Shown: positions 22,986 through 30,858, counted from the stretch's first letter. The stretch: 32,517 nucleotides of DNA from Deltaproteobacteria bacterium (GCA_030605675.1 JAUWHV010000124.1:1-32517); one strand, 5' to 3'. Made by a program: numbers and translations. Notes: a model not told the origin generated them from the letters alone.

Positions 22986-25555
22986 CTAGGCACTTTGCCC
23001 TTGTGCCATAAGTACACTACAGGGCTGGCTACGAATACAGAGGAATAGGTCCCAACCAGCACTCCTAATAGCAGAGTAAAGGCAAAGTCATGTATTACCA
23101 CACCACCAAAGAAAAAGATGCACAAGACCACCATCATCGTGGTCATAGACGTAATAATTGTCCTGCTCAGCATCTCGTTGATGCTTCGATTTATGATCTC
23201 AGCAAAAGGCAATTTCTTGTAACGTTTGATATTTTCTCTGATTCTATCAAAGACTACTACTGTATCAGTGAGGGAGTAGCCGCCAAGTGTCAGAAGGGCG
23301 GTTATTGTCAGGAGTGTTATTTCCTTGTTCAGGATAAATAAAATGCCAAGTACTACCAGTACGTCATGGAAGGTGGCGGCAGTAGCTGCTATTCCAAAGC
23401 TCAAATTGAACCTGAAGGCCAGGTAACAGATTATGCCCGCAAATGATATGCATATTGCTATCAGTGCCTTACGCCTCAGCTCCTTGCTCACGGTTGAACC
23501 GATCTCGGCCTTGCTTTCTATTACAAAGCGGGTCTCGGGAAGGCTTTCTTTTAAGCCGTTGGTTATACGGGTCTCTATGTCTCCCACAGTAGCCACTGAT
23601 TTCTTGACGCGTACGATTAAGACGTGTTTCCCCGGCACTTCCTGAAGGGAGTAACCCTCGACACCTGTTTTTGTCAGGGCCTTTCTCACATTGTCCAGGG
23701 TAAAGGGCTTGTCCGCGCGGTACTGGACCATGGTCCCACCGGAAAAGTCTACGCCGAGGTTGGCTGCCCCCCTTACGACCTGTATGAAGCCTGCAAGACC
23801 TACGGTTACCATGATCACTGACAGTGCGAAGGCGAAATTCCTGCGTCCCATGAAGTCCAGGCTGGTTTTCTTGATTAACTGGAGGAACCTCAGGTTAGTC
23901 AGGGCATGCTTGGCCAGCAGCCCGTCATATACCATCCTGGTTCCAAAAATGGCAGTAAAGAGGTTGATGACAATACCGGCGGACAGGGTGACGGCAAAGC
24001 CCTTGATTGGGCCGGTTCCAAAGAGGAACAGGGCTACGGCGGTTATAAGAGTGGTAACATGGGCGTCTACAATGGTCCAGAAGGCCTTGTCATAACCCCC
24101 GTCAATAAATGCCTTAAGGGGCTTTCCAAGGGCCCTTTCCTCCCGCATGCGCTCAAAGATCAGCACGTTGGAGTCAACCCCCATACCAATGATGAGTATG
24201 ATGCCGGCTATGCCGGGAAGGGTCAGTGTGGCCTGGAAAAGCGCCAGAACAGCCATAAGAAAGAGCAGGTTCAGGACCATGGCTATGTTCGCTATGAAAC
24301 CTGAAAACGTGTAATATATGACCATGAAGACAACTACAAGGGCCGCTCCGAGCAGCCCCGAATACAGGCCGTGCTGTATGGAATCATGGCCGAGCGACGG
24401 ACCTACCGTGACGTTTTGAATAATGCTGATAGGTGCGGGCAGGGCCCCGGCTCTCAGCACAATGGCAAGGTCGGATGCCTCTTCAGTAGTAAATGAGCCG
24501 GTGATCTGGGCATGCCCTCCTCCTATACGTTCCCTTATTACCGGTGCAGAGCGGACTACTCCGTCCAGGACGATGGCAAGACGCTTGCCCACATTATCAC
24601 CGGTGATTTTCTCAAAGAGTCCTGCCCCCCGATCCGTAAACTCAAGGGCAACATAGGGCTCGTTGTAATTCCCGCCGATCCGGACATGGGCAGTCTTTAC
24701 AGTATCCCCTGTCATCAGCGTTTTGTCCTTGAGAAGAATCGGCGTCTTTCGGGGTTTGCCGGTGCGATCATCGACCTCCTTAAGGAAGTAGATGGAATCG
24801 TCTCTGGGTATCTGGCCCTTCAGTACAGAGTTAAGGGCCTTAATGTTATAGCCGGCTGGAAGGCGACCGCTATCTATGGCCTGGCGGATAAGCCTTCCAA
24901 GATCTACTCCTGCCTCGTCATCCACCAGCTTGAACGCCAGTTGCGCGGTCTGCCCTATGAGCTTGAGTGCCCGTTCAGGGTCCTGTATCCCCGGAAGCTG
25001 GACTACTATTTCTTCCTCGCCTTGACGGACGATTACAGGTTCTGTAACACCAAACTGGTCTATCCGGTTACGAATGATCTCCAGGGACTGATCAACCGTA
25101 TTTTCTCTTATGAATTTTTCTTCTTCCGGGGAGAGTCTTAATACCAGGCTGGGGAATTTCCCCTCTTCTTTTACCTTTACGAGTTCGAGGCTGGGGAATT
25201 CATCTTCCAGAACGGCCTTTACCCTTCCCACTGCGTCCTTGTTAGGAAGAAAGAACAGTATTTCGTCAGGGTTCGGACTCTGGCGGCGCACCAATGTTAT
25301 CTGTCTGCGCCCCAGGGACTCCTTAAGGTCCGTAGCGGCAAGATCTGCAGCGTTTCTAACTGCCTGGTCCACGTCTACCTTGAGGATGAGGTGCATTCCC
25401 CCCTGGAGGTCCAGACCAAGTTTCAGACCCTCGCTGTAGATATACTTTTTGAACCAGTCAGGCGTATCTTTATAGAAAGAGGGCAGTACAAAAATCACAG
25501 ACAAGGCAATAAGTGCTGCCATCAAGATAAATTTCCAGCGCAGACCTGTGGGCAT
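22982..25555 (-). CDS. secDF: SecDF fused protein translocase subunit
   Basis: The 857-residue membrane protein is a head-to-tail fusion of SecD and SecF, which use the proton-motive force to pull preproteins through SecYEG. The SecD part (1 to about 560) has the first membrane helix, GLDLQGGMHL, the large periplasmic P1 domain with IRNRIDQFGVTEPVIVRQG, and the conserved GIAGIILIIGMGVDSNVLIFE in the membrane. The SecF part (about 565-857) has DFMGRRNFAFALS, NLGVDFSGGTMVQ and GYSLTDTVVVFDRIREN. Fusion removes the usual intergenic junction, and yajC, the common upstream neighbour, is not here. A good ribosome site (GGGAGA) precedes the start. Confidence 0.96.
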   Translation of the reverse strand: MPTGLRWKFILMAALIALSVIFVLPSFYKDTPDWFKKYIYSEGLKLGLDLQGGMHLILKVDVDQAVRNAADLAATDLKESLGRRQITLVRRQSPNPDEILFFLPNKDAVGRVKAVLEDEFPSLELVKVKEEGKFPSLVLRLSPEEEKFIRENTVDQSLEIIRNRIDQFGVTEPVIVRQGEEEIVVQLPGIQDPERALKLIGQTAQLAFKLVDDEAGVDLGRLIRQAIDSGRLPAGYNIKALNSVLKGQIPRDDSIYFLKEVDDRTGKPRKTPILLKDKTLMTGDTVKTAHVRIGGNYNEPYVALEFTDRGAGLFEKITGDNVGKRLAIVLDGVVRSAPVIRERIGGGHAQITGSFTTEEASDLAIVLRAGALPAPISIIQNVTVGPSLGHDSIQHGLYSGLLGAALVVVFMVIYYTFSGFIANIAMVLNLLFLMAVLALFQATLTLPGIAGIILIIGMGVDSNVLIFERMREERALGKPLKAFIDGGYDKAFWTIVDAHVTTLITAVALFLFGTGPIKGFAVTLSAGIVINLFTAIFGTRMVYDGLLAKHALTNLRFLQLIKKTSLDFMGRRNFAFALSVIMVTVGLAGFIQVVRGAANLGVDFSGGTMVQYRADKPFTLDNVRKALTKTGVEGYSLQEVPGKHVLIVRVKKSVATVGDIETRITNGLKESLPETRFVIESKAEIGSTVSKELRRKALIAICISFAGIICYLAFRFNLSFGIAATAATFHDVLVVLGILFILNKEITLLTITALLTLGGYSLTDTVVVFDRIRENIKRYKKLPFAEIINRSINEMLSRTIITSMTTMMVVLCIFFFGGVVIHDFAFTLLLGVLVGTYSSVFVASPVVYLWHKGKVPR

Positions 25556-25706
25556 AGTCAGAAGTCTCCCATCTTAATTTATTTGTTGAAGCGACAACTC
25601 TCACAACTAACCGCAAGAGCGGCTGGCGAGAGCCAATTTATAATTCTATTTTAAGGACATGGAATTCTTAGCCAAATAAAGGGTTTTTTGCAAGAAGATT
25701 GTGGGC

Positions 25707-25777
25707 TCAGAATTCACGAATCAACGGTTCAGATTTTCAGTGAACCCTGAACCTCTGAACCTGTGAACTCTGAACGG
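25707..25777. repeat. Dispersed 41-bp repeat copy 2 and adjoining TGAACC array
   Basis: 25707-25747 is the second copy of the repeat at 20283-20323. It runs into five 7-8 bp TGAAC-type units (25741-25777). Together they encode about the last 16 codons and the stop of cobB on the minus strand. Confidence 0.85.
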
Positions 25778-27222
25778 TTACGAACAGAATGCTGTTGCGC
25801 TTCAGCTACGAAGTTCCCGGCAGCATCAGGGCAACTTCCAAAATGTAGATGTATATAGCCGGCAAGCGTGTTGTACCACGTATAACCTTCAGGGGGAAGA
25901 AGGCTGTTGCCGGCATTTCTGACCTCGTAGGCAAGGATTATTGATTTATCCTGAGAAATTGGCTCGAGTAAATTGGAATAATGGAATTCGTGTCCTCTAA
26001 TTCTTGTGCCGGCCGGCCCGAGTATAGTATTCTTTTTTAAAATGATTTCCCTGTAGCCAAGGGCACAGCGCCTTTTCTGCATATTCACCATAAAAGGGAA
26101 CAGGCCGACCCAGGGATGTTCCTGCCCTGGCTCTTCTTTTTGAACCAGGCCCCGGCACAGGTAGAGAAATCCTCCGCATTCTGCATAGATAGGGAGATTT
26201 CCCTGGGCCTTGGTCAATATTTCTTCTCGAAGGTCCCTGTTTTTTGAAAGGGCTTTGGCGTGCAGTTCAGGGTATCCGCCTCCAAGATAAAGCCCCTGTA
26301 TTCCAGGAGGCAGGGAATGATCTCTAAGGGGCGAGAAAAATACGATTTCCGCACCGAATTTTTCAAGAATGTCAAGATTTGCCTGGTAATAGAAACAAAA
26401 GGCCTCATCCTTTGCCACTGCAATACGTACCGGACGCGGATGGGAAATGCCGGGGCGTTTTATTACCCTGCTTTGATCAGCCGGACGTATGTCTTTCCTG
26501 TTTTGCCGGATCGCTTTTAGCAATGAATTTAAATCGCAGTCCTTTTCAAACCAGGTTCTAAAGAGGTCTGCTTGCTTTGTTTCAAGACCGCCTTCCTCAG
26601 CAGTTATGAGTCCCAGATGCCTTGATGGAAGCTGCAGGTCCTGATTACGAAACAGAGTGCCGGTCCATGACAGTCCCAGAGGAGACAGTGCCTCTTTCAA
26701 AAGCGCAGCATGCCTTTTACTACCCGTTTTATTAAGGATTACTCCGGCAAAGCGTAAGCTGCTATCGAATTTAAGATAGCCATTAACCAGTGCGGCCACA
26801 CTCCTTGCCATACCAATGACATCCACTATCAATAGAACAGGCAGATCCAACCACTTTGCAATTTCTGCAGTAGAACCTGATTCAGAAGTTCCGCCGGCAC
26901 CATCAAAGAGGCCCATTACCCCCTCAATAACTGAAACATCCGCCCCGGTACAATACTGCGAGTACAACTCTTGCACTGAAGACTTACTTAAAATCCACCC
27001 GTCAAGGTTGTGAGAAGGGCATCCGCACACTGAGGCGTGGTGTCCGGGATCAATAAAGTCAGGGCCCACCTTAAAAGGAGCCACCTTAAGGCCCCTTTTA
27101 TTCAGTGCTGCCATTATGGCAAGGGTCACAGTTGTTTTCCCGCAGCCGCTATGTGTACCGGCAATTACAATACCCGGAAGGGGAGAATCGGGAGTAGATC
27201 GTTGTGCAAAAGGCCCTAGCAT
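25729..27222 (-). CDS. cobB: Cobyrinate a,c-diamide synthase (CobB/CbiA)
   Basis: The 497-residue enzyme amidates the a and c side chains of the corrin ring using glutamine and ATP. The N-terminal synthetase domain has the P-loop GTHSGCGKT (22-30), VGPDFIDPGHH and GVMGLFDG, and PSRHLGL near 200. The C-terminal class-I glutaminase domain has LYLGGGYPE, the nucleophile C349 in YAECGGFLYLC, RGHEFHYS and YIHLHFGS. The last 16 residues (RSEFTGSEVQGSLKI) are encoded by tandem repeat DNA and are not part of the family fold. The start overlaps the stop of the small upstream gene (ATGCTAG), implying coupled translation. No cobalamin riboswitch is seen upstream. Confidence 0.94.
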   Translation of the reverse strand: MLGPFAQRSTPDSPLPGIVIAGTHSGCGKTTVTLAIMAALNKRGLKVAPFKVGPDFIDPGHHASVCGCPSHNLDGWILSKSSVQELYSQYCTGADVSVIEGVMGLFDGAGGTSESGSTAEIAKWLDLPVLLIVDVIGMARSVAALVNGYLKFDSSLRFAGVILNKTGSKRHAALLKEALSPLGLSWTGTLFRNQDLQLPSRHLGLITAEEGGLETKQADLFRTWFEKDCDLNSLLKAIRQNRKDIRPADQSRVIKRPGISHPRPVRIAVAKDEAFCFYYQANLDILEKFGAEIVFFSPLRDHSLPPGIQGLYLGGGYPELHAKALSKNRDLREEILTKAQGNLPIYAECGGFLYLCRGLVQKEEPGQEHPWVGLFPFMVNMQKRRCALGYREIILKKNTILGPAGTRIRGHEFHYSNLLEPISQDKSIILAYEVRNAGNSLLPPEGYTWYNTLAGYIHLHFGSCPDAAGNFVAEAQQHSVRNRSEFTGSEVQGSLKI

Positions 27223-27377
27223 GTGAGGTGAACTGCAAAGGCAACAGCCTCGTGTCCAAGCTGCGATGCCAGTTTATTGAACCTCTGTATGGCCGGTTCG
27301 GTGGGAAGGGCCTCTATACGGATGCCCTTGGACTCGAGTATTACGATTTCACCAAAGCGATATGACTCAATCTTCAT
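27216..27377 (-). CDS. Shortened Mth938-like protein upstream of cobB
   Basis: From ATG 27377 (AGGAG nine bases upstream) the frame encodes only 53 residues. It begins MKIESYRFGEIVI, like the N terminus of Mth938-domain (DUF498) proteins, then passes directly to LESKGIRIEALPTEPAIQRF and ends AFAVHLTC, like their C terminus. Family members are usually about 110-125 residues, so a central block of roughly 60 residues appears to be missing in frame. It may be a degenerate or minimal version. The family function is not known with certainty. It overlaps cobB by seven bases and would be translated with it. An upstream extension of the frame to 27491 crosses a hairpin and is not credible. Confidence 0.6.
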   Translation of the reverse strand: MKIESYRFGEIVILESKGIRIEALPTEPAIQRFNKLASQLGHEAVAFAVHLTC

Positions 27378-27462
27378 AAGCCTCGTCTCCTTCATGGCCA
27401 CAAAAAAACCGCTCCGCTTTATGGAAAAGCATAGATTGCTCCCAGTGCGTGTAGTATAGTTA

Positions 27463-27491
27463 GTGTCTGAATGGAAAGGCCGTTCAGACAC
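27463..27491. promoter_or_regulatory. Strong hairpin upstream of the Mth938-like/cobB genes
   Basis: GTGTCTGAA and TTCAGACAC form a 9-bp perfect stem, extended by a wobble and two GC pairs to 12, around a five-base AAAGG loop. There is no T-run on either side, so a simple terminator is unlikely. It could be an operator or a leader-RNA structure. Confidence 0.5.
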
Positions 27492-27493
27492 AA

Positions 27494-27521
27494 TTTTGAA
27501 TTCTAAATTTTGAATTCTGAA
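27494..27521. repeat. Heptamer tandem array (TTTTGAA / TTCTRAA)
   Basis: Four consecutive heptamers alternate TTTTGAA and TTCT(A/G)AA, so the period is 7 or 14 bases. Confidence 0.75.
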
Positions 27522-27645
27522 TTAAAAAAGGAAATAACCTTAATATATTAATTGTCCCTGGCCTAAATTGAGAAAACAAAATTTGGAGTTTCCGTTTAGG
27601 CACTATTTAAGATATTTATTATCCTGATATCAGTAGATGCTCCTG

Positions 27646-27674
27646 TTGACAAGGTCTGGCTTGGCGAATATATG
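27646..27674 (+). promoter_or_regulatory. Sigma-70-type promoter of tRNA-Pro
   Basis: A consensus TTGACA (27646-27651) is followed after exactly 17 bases by TATATG (27669-27674), 16 bases before the tRNA 5' end. purH and aroD may be read from the same promoter. Confidence 0.8.
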
Positions 27675-27689
27675 GAATAGATCTTCGGT

Positions 27690-27766
27690 CGGGACGTGGC
27701 TCAGTCTGGTAGAGCACAGCGTTCGGGACGCTGGGGTCGGAGGTTCAAATCCTCTCGTCCCGACCA
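27690..27766 (+). tRNA. tRNA-Pro (CGG)
   Basis: The 77 bases fold as a cloverleaf: acceptor CGGGACG with CGTCCCG, D-arm TGGCTCAGTCTGGTAGAGC, and anticodon stem CAGCG/CGCTG with loop TTCGGGA (anticodon CGG). The T-arm has GTTCAAATC, and CCA is encoded. It reads proline codon CCG. purH begins 62 bases downstream. Confidence 0.96.
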
Positions 27767-27827
27767 TTTTATTTCCGTTTTGTTAATATCTTTTTTTGAA
27801 TCCAAACAAAAAAGGCGGCCGATACGT

Positions 27828-28445
27828 ATGACAAACATAAAAAGGGCACTTATTAGCGTAACCGATAAGACAGGTGTGGCAGAACTGGCTAAAGAACTTG
27901 AGGATATGGGTGTAGAGATCGTATCTACCGGCGGTACGGCGCGGGTAATAAGAGAGGCGGATGTTTCTGTAAAGGATGTTTCAGATCTTACTGGTTTTCC
28001 GGAGATGATGGATGGCAGGGTGAAGACTTTACACCCTATGGTCCATGGGGGCATCCTGGCCCTTCGTGACAATGCCGGCCACATGCAACAGATGGAAGAC
28101 CATGCTATTCCACCTATTGATATGGTAGTGGTAAATCTTTATGCCTTTGAAAAGACAGTGGCCAAAGAAGGTGTGAGTTTGGCTGATGCCATTGAGAATA
28201 TTGATATTGGGGGACCAACTCTGCTTCGTTCTTCTGCGAAGAACTTCCGGTATGTGACTGTGGTTGTAGATCCATCTGATTATTCAAAGGTGCTTGGAGA
28301 AATGAAGGCCAATGACGGAGCCACTACCCTGACCACACGTTTTGAACTGGCCAGAAAGGTCTTTATTACAACAAATAAGTATGATAGGGCCATTGCCGGC
28401 TATCTGGAGGGAATCGATCCCCGGAAGGACACATATTTTATTTAG
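27828..28445 (+). CDS. purH: Stand-alone IMP cyclohydrolase (PurH N-terminal domain)
   Basis: The 205-residue protein matches only the N-terminal, methylglyoxal-synthase-like domain of bifunctional PurH, which closes FAICAR to IMP in the last step of purine synthesis. Motifs are ISVTDKTGVAELA, VSTGGTARVI, SDLTGFPEMMDGRVKTLHP, GGILALRD, NLYAFEKT and NIDIGGPTLLRSSAKN. The AICAR transformylase domain (about 300 more residues) is absent: the frame ends normally and aroD follows after 20 bases. The transformylase must be a separate protein elsewhere. The start at 27828 has AAGGCGG upstream; the frame continues upstream through the tRNA and is not coding there. Confidence 0.9.
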   Translation: MTNIKRALISVTDKTGVAELAKELEDMGVEIVSTGGTARVIREADVSVKDVSDLTGFPEMMDGRVKTLHPMVHGGILALRDNAGHMQQMEDHAIPPIDMVVVNLYAFEKTVAKEGVSLADAIENIDIGGPTLLRSSAKNFRYVTVVVDPSDYSKVLGEMKANDGATTLTTRFELARKVFITTNKYDRAIAGYLEGIDPRKDTYFI

Positions 28446-28465
28446 TGATTTGGTGATTGTCTCGC

Positions 28466-29152
28466 ATGATCTGTGTCTCCCTGGCTGAACCTACCTGTGA
28501 CGCCCTGCTGAAGCGTCTGCAACAGGTGGCAGCAAAAGCCGATATGGCAGAAGTCCGTCTGGATGCTCTTGCAGATGTGGAATCCCTGGATTTTGTGAGT
28601 TTAATAAAAGACCGCCCCTGCCCCTTTATTTTTACTAATAGATCTTCTGCAGAAGGGGGTCTTTTTTCAGGTTCAGAAGAGCAGCGAATCAGCATTTTGG
28701 AAAAGGCCATATCTGCAGGGGCGGATTATGTTGATATTGAACTCAGAACAGATCCGGCCTTAAGGGATGCCATAGTAAAAAAGGTTCGTGAAACCGGGAC
28801 AAAGCTCATCATTTCCTATCATGATTTTTCTTGCACTCCTGAGAAGGAAAAACTGATCGAAGTGTTTGATTCGGAAAGGCGGGCCGGGGCAGACATTGGG
28901 AAGATAGTCACCATGGCTGAGGGTCCACAGGATGTCTTGAAAGTTTTTTCGCTGTATTTTAAGGCCCTGGATGAGGGGTTCCCTTTAATAGCTTTCTGTA
29001 TGGGGCCTTTTGGAAAGATGAGCAGGCTGGCCTGCCTGGCGATGGGGGCTTATCTGACCTATGCGTCTACAGCCAGGGGTCATGAGGCCGCTCCAGGGCA
29101 AATACCTCTTGATGACTTGAGGGCTATGGTTGATTGCTTGAACGATACGTAA
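28466..29152 (+). CDS. aroD: Type I 3-dehydroquinate dehydratase
   Basis: The 228-residue enzyme dehydrates 3-dehydroquinate to 3-dehydroshikimate in the shikimate pathway through a Schiff base. It shows the substrate-binding EVRLDAL (E29, R31), the catalytic histidine in SYHDF (H119), the Schiff-base lysine in GKIVTMA (K146) and the late CMGPFGKMSR segment. Length is normal for the type I class. The start is ATG 28466 with GGTGA nine bases upstream. That GGTGA belongs to a TTGGTGAT-like unit resembling the octamer arrays before gspE. A TTG at 28457 is less likely. Confidence 0.94.
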   Translation: MICVSLAEPTCDALLKRLQQVAAKADMAEVRLDALADVESLDFVSLIKDRPCPFIFTNRSSAEGGLFSGSEEQRISILEKAISAGADYVDIELRTDPALRDAIVKKVRETGTKLIISYHDFSCTPEKEKLIEVFDSERRAGADIGKIVTMAEGPQDVLKVFSLYFKALDEGFPLIAFCMGPFGKMSRLACLAMGAYLTYASTARGHEAAPGQIPLDDLRAMVDCLNDT

Positions 29153-29195
29153 TAAAAGAATTTTGGAGATATCTTTTTTAGGGGCGCTTATCTTC

Positions 29196-29224
29196 TTGAC
29201 TTAATGGGTTTTTTTCTTTATCAT
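29196..29224 (+). promoter_or_regulatory. Promoter of ihfA
   Basis: TTGACT (29196-29201), a 17-base T-rich spacer and TATCAT (29219-29224) match the sigma-70 consensus well, 75 bases before the ihfA ATG. Confidence 0.75.
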
Positions 29225-29298
29225 AATTAATGTTTTGGGATTTGTAACAGCTCCCCCTGAGATTTATTTTATGTGTTTGGAGAGGAGGGTGTCTCAAT

Positions 29299-29592
29299 AT
29301 GACCTTAACTAAGGCAGATCTTGTAAGTCGTATATATAGAAGTAAAAAACTGAGTAAAATAGAGTCTGCTCAAGCCGTAGAGAGCTTGCTCAAGATCATT
29401 AAAGATCGTCTTGAGGCAGGGGAGAACGTCCTTGTTAGCGGTTTTGGTAAATTTTCTGTCAAGGATAAGAGGTCCAGACGTGGCAGAAACCCGCATACAG
29501 GAGAGGATCTGATCCTTGCTCCTCGAAGAGTCGTGACTTTCCGGCCTTCAGGAGTGTTGCGTCAAAAGATAAACGGAAAGACCGGAAAGTAA
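29299..29592 (+). CDS. ihfA: Integration host factor alpha subunit
   Basis: The 97-residue DNA-bending protein starts MTLTKADLVSRIY, has the GENVLVSGFGKFSVKDK turn, and carries the arm sequence GRNPHTGEDLILAPRRVVTF. That sequence contains the RNP motif intercalating in the minor groove and is closer to IHF-alpha than to HU. IHF works as a heterodimer with IHF-beta in recombination, replication and sigma-54 transcription. It has its own promoter (29196-29224) and GGAGG ribosome site, and is monocistronic, convergent with tRNA-Leu. A homodimeric HU-like role cannot be excluded from sequence alone. Confidence 0.88.
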   Translation: MTLTKADLVSRIYRSKKLSKIESAQAVESLLKIIKDRLEAGENVLVSGFGKFSVKDKRSRRGRNPHTGEDLILAPRRVVTFRPSGVLRQKINGKTGK

Positions 29593-29599
29593 TTCCGCT

Positions 29600-29627
29600 C
29601 AAAATCAGCAATCCTAAATCCAAAATC
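29600..29627. repeat. Heptamer tandem array (CNAAATC)
   Basis: Four consecutive 7-bp units ending in ATC lie between the ihfA stop and the 3' end of tRNA-Leu. Confidence 0.7.
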
Positions 29628-29636
29628 ATATTACAA

Positions 29637-29724
29637 TGGTGCCGAAGGGGAGATTCGAACTCCCACGGATATACTGTCCACTAGATCCTGAATCTAGCGC
29701 GTCTACCAATTCCGCCACTTCGGC
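29637..29724 (-). tRNA. tRNA-Leu (CAG)
   Basis: On the minus strand the 88 bases fold as a class II tRNA: acceptor GCCGAAG with CTTCGGC, D-arm with TGGTAGACGC, anticodon stem CTAGA/TCTAG with loop TTCAGGA (anticodon CAG), a long variable arm, T-loop GTTCGAATC and encoded CCA. It reads leucine codon CTG. Confidence 0.96.
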
Positions 29725-29736
29725 TGAGCGAAAGCC

Positions 29737-29765
29737 ATTAAATAGACAGTGCTTGCACTTGTCAA
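29737..29765 (-). promoter_or_regulatory. Promoter of tRNA-Leu
   Basis: On the minus strand a perfect TTGACA (29760-29765) and TTTAAT (29737-29742) are 17 bases apart, 12 bases before the tRNA. The spacer contains AGTGC and GCACT as an inverted repeat with a two-base centre. Confidence 0.82.
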
Positions 29766-29848
29766 GGGGCCATTGTAGTGTCTGCTGGCCAAATAGTAAA
29801 TGAATGTCTGCAGCAAAGGCTGCAACTACAAACTGAAGAAGATTTGAA

Positions 29849-30787
29849 ATGAATGTTTACAAAGGCCTGCACGAGATTAAAAAACCATTTTATCGGCCTG
29901 CACTGACCATAGGTAACTTTGACGGAGTACATCTGGGGCATCAGGCCCTTTTCCGCCGGGTAGTGGAGCTTGCAGGGCCAAGAAATGGGGCCACGGCAGC
30001 CCTTACCTTTGAACCTCATCCCATGAAGGTCTTAAGGCCTCAAAATCCACCAAAACTTATTTCAACAATGGACCATAAGGTGGAGCTGATAGCTGAGGCC
30101 GGAATTGAACACCTGATCTGCTTACCCTTTACCAAAGAGCTTGCGGGCACGTCCGCCCACGATTTTGTCAATAAAATACTTTACCGGATCATAGGGGTGG
30201 AGGACCTGGTCGTGGGTTATGATTATGCCTTTGGCAAGGGCCGGCAGGGAAATATATCTTTACTCCAGGCCATGGGCTCCAAGCTTGGATTTAACGTACA
30301 TGTTATCTCCCCTGTTTCTGTGGAAGGCATGGTAGTCAGCAGCACTAATGTCAGGGAACATGTAACCCGGGGCGAGATGAAAAAGGTCCGGCTCCTCCTT
30401 GGAAGGTATTACCAGATTCATGGAATTGTACAGGAAGGAATACGTCGAGGCGGTCCGGTCGTAGGCTTTCCCACAGCAAACCTGCGCATTGACAAGGAGG
30501 ACCTATGCCCCAAACCGGGGGTCTATGTAGTTCAGGTTATTCATCAAGACCAGTGCTATGGAGGGGTGATGAATATCGGGTACAATCCCACCTTTGGCGG
30601 GCAGGATCTGGGGGCTGAGGTCCATATATTCGACTTTGAAAAGGATATCTACGGTCACCCGATTAAATTGGATTTTATTCAGCGATTGAGGGATGAAAAG
30701 AAATTTTCCGGGCCAAAGGAACTGGCCGGACAGATCACAAAGGATGCGGAGGCAGCGCGTCTCGTCCTTGCCAAAGGCAATATGTAG
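29849..30787 (+). CDS. ribF: Bifunctional riboflavin kinase / FAD synthetase
   Basis: The 312-residue enzyme makes FMN and then FAD from riboflavin. The N-terminal nucleotidyltransferase domain has TIGNFDGVHLGHQALF, LTFEPHP, GYDYAFGKGRQGN and SSTNVREHV. The C-terminal kinase domain has RRGGPVVGFPTANL with the conserved P-T-A-N motif, GVMNIGYNPTFGG and IKLDFIQRLRDEKKF. Length is normal. The ribosome site is weak (GAAGAAGA). A hairpin terminator shared with the facing ferredoxin gene follows. A supply of flavins fits an anaerobic respiratory metabolism. Confidence 0.96.
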   Translation: MNVYKGLHEIKKPFYRPALTIGNFDGVHLGHQALFRRVVELAGPRNGATAALTFEPHPMKVLRPQNPPKLISTMDHKVELIAEAGIEHLICLPFTKELAGTSAHDFVNKILYRIIGVEDLVVGYDYAFGKGRQGNISLLQAMGSKLGFNVHVISPVSVEGMVVSSTNVREHVTRGEMKKVRLLLGRYYQIHGIVQEGIRRGGPVVGFPTANLRIDKEDLCPKPGVYVVQVIHQDQCYGGVMNIGYNPTFGGQDLGAEVHIFDFEKDIYGHPIKLDFIQRLRDEKKFSGPKELAGQITKDAEAARLVLAKGNM

Positions 30788-30824
30788 GGGCAAGGCCCCC
30801 GTGCCTGCCCAATCACTATCCAAC

Positions 30825-30858
30825 AAAAAAAAGAGATAGCCATCGGCTATCCCTTTTT
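30825..30858. terminator. Bidirectional terminator between ribF and the ferredoxin gene
   Basis: GAGATAGCC and GGCTATCCC form a 9-bp stem with one imperfect pair and a three-base loop, flanked by an A-run on the left and five T residues on the right. It can stop transcription from both sides. The long A-run makes it stronger for the minus-strand ferredoxin. Confidence 0.85.

Larger units (their letters stand above)
27378..27689. other. Divergent intergenic region before tRNA-Pro and the cobB operon
   Basis: About 312 bases hold a perfect-arm hairpin (27463-27491), a heptamer array (27494-27521) and the tRNA-Pro promoter (27646-27674). Transcription must leave in both directions from here, but no clear minus-strand promoter was found. 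Confidence 0.6.

Noticed and set aside
23691..24304. Overlapping plus-strand frames of 134 and 132 codons
   Set aside because: Both are antisense to the SecD/SecF membrane region and composition-biased as expected of shadows.
24512..25141. 209-codon open frame on the plus strand
   Set aside because: It lies wholly antisense to secDF, whose protein shows full family motifs across this stretch; it has no recognisable domain.
27378..27491. N-terminal extension of the Mth938-like gene to 27491
   Set aside because: The extra residues run through the hairpin at 27463-27491 and have no family similarity; the internal ATG has AGGAG at good distance.
27378..27500. Cobalamin riboswitch before cobB
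   Set aside because: No B12-box-like sequence or matching multi-stem layout was found; only a single hairpin is present.
27696..27827. N-terminal extension of purH
   Set aside because: It would be translated from inside tRNA-Pro; PurH homologs start at the ATG at 27828.
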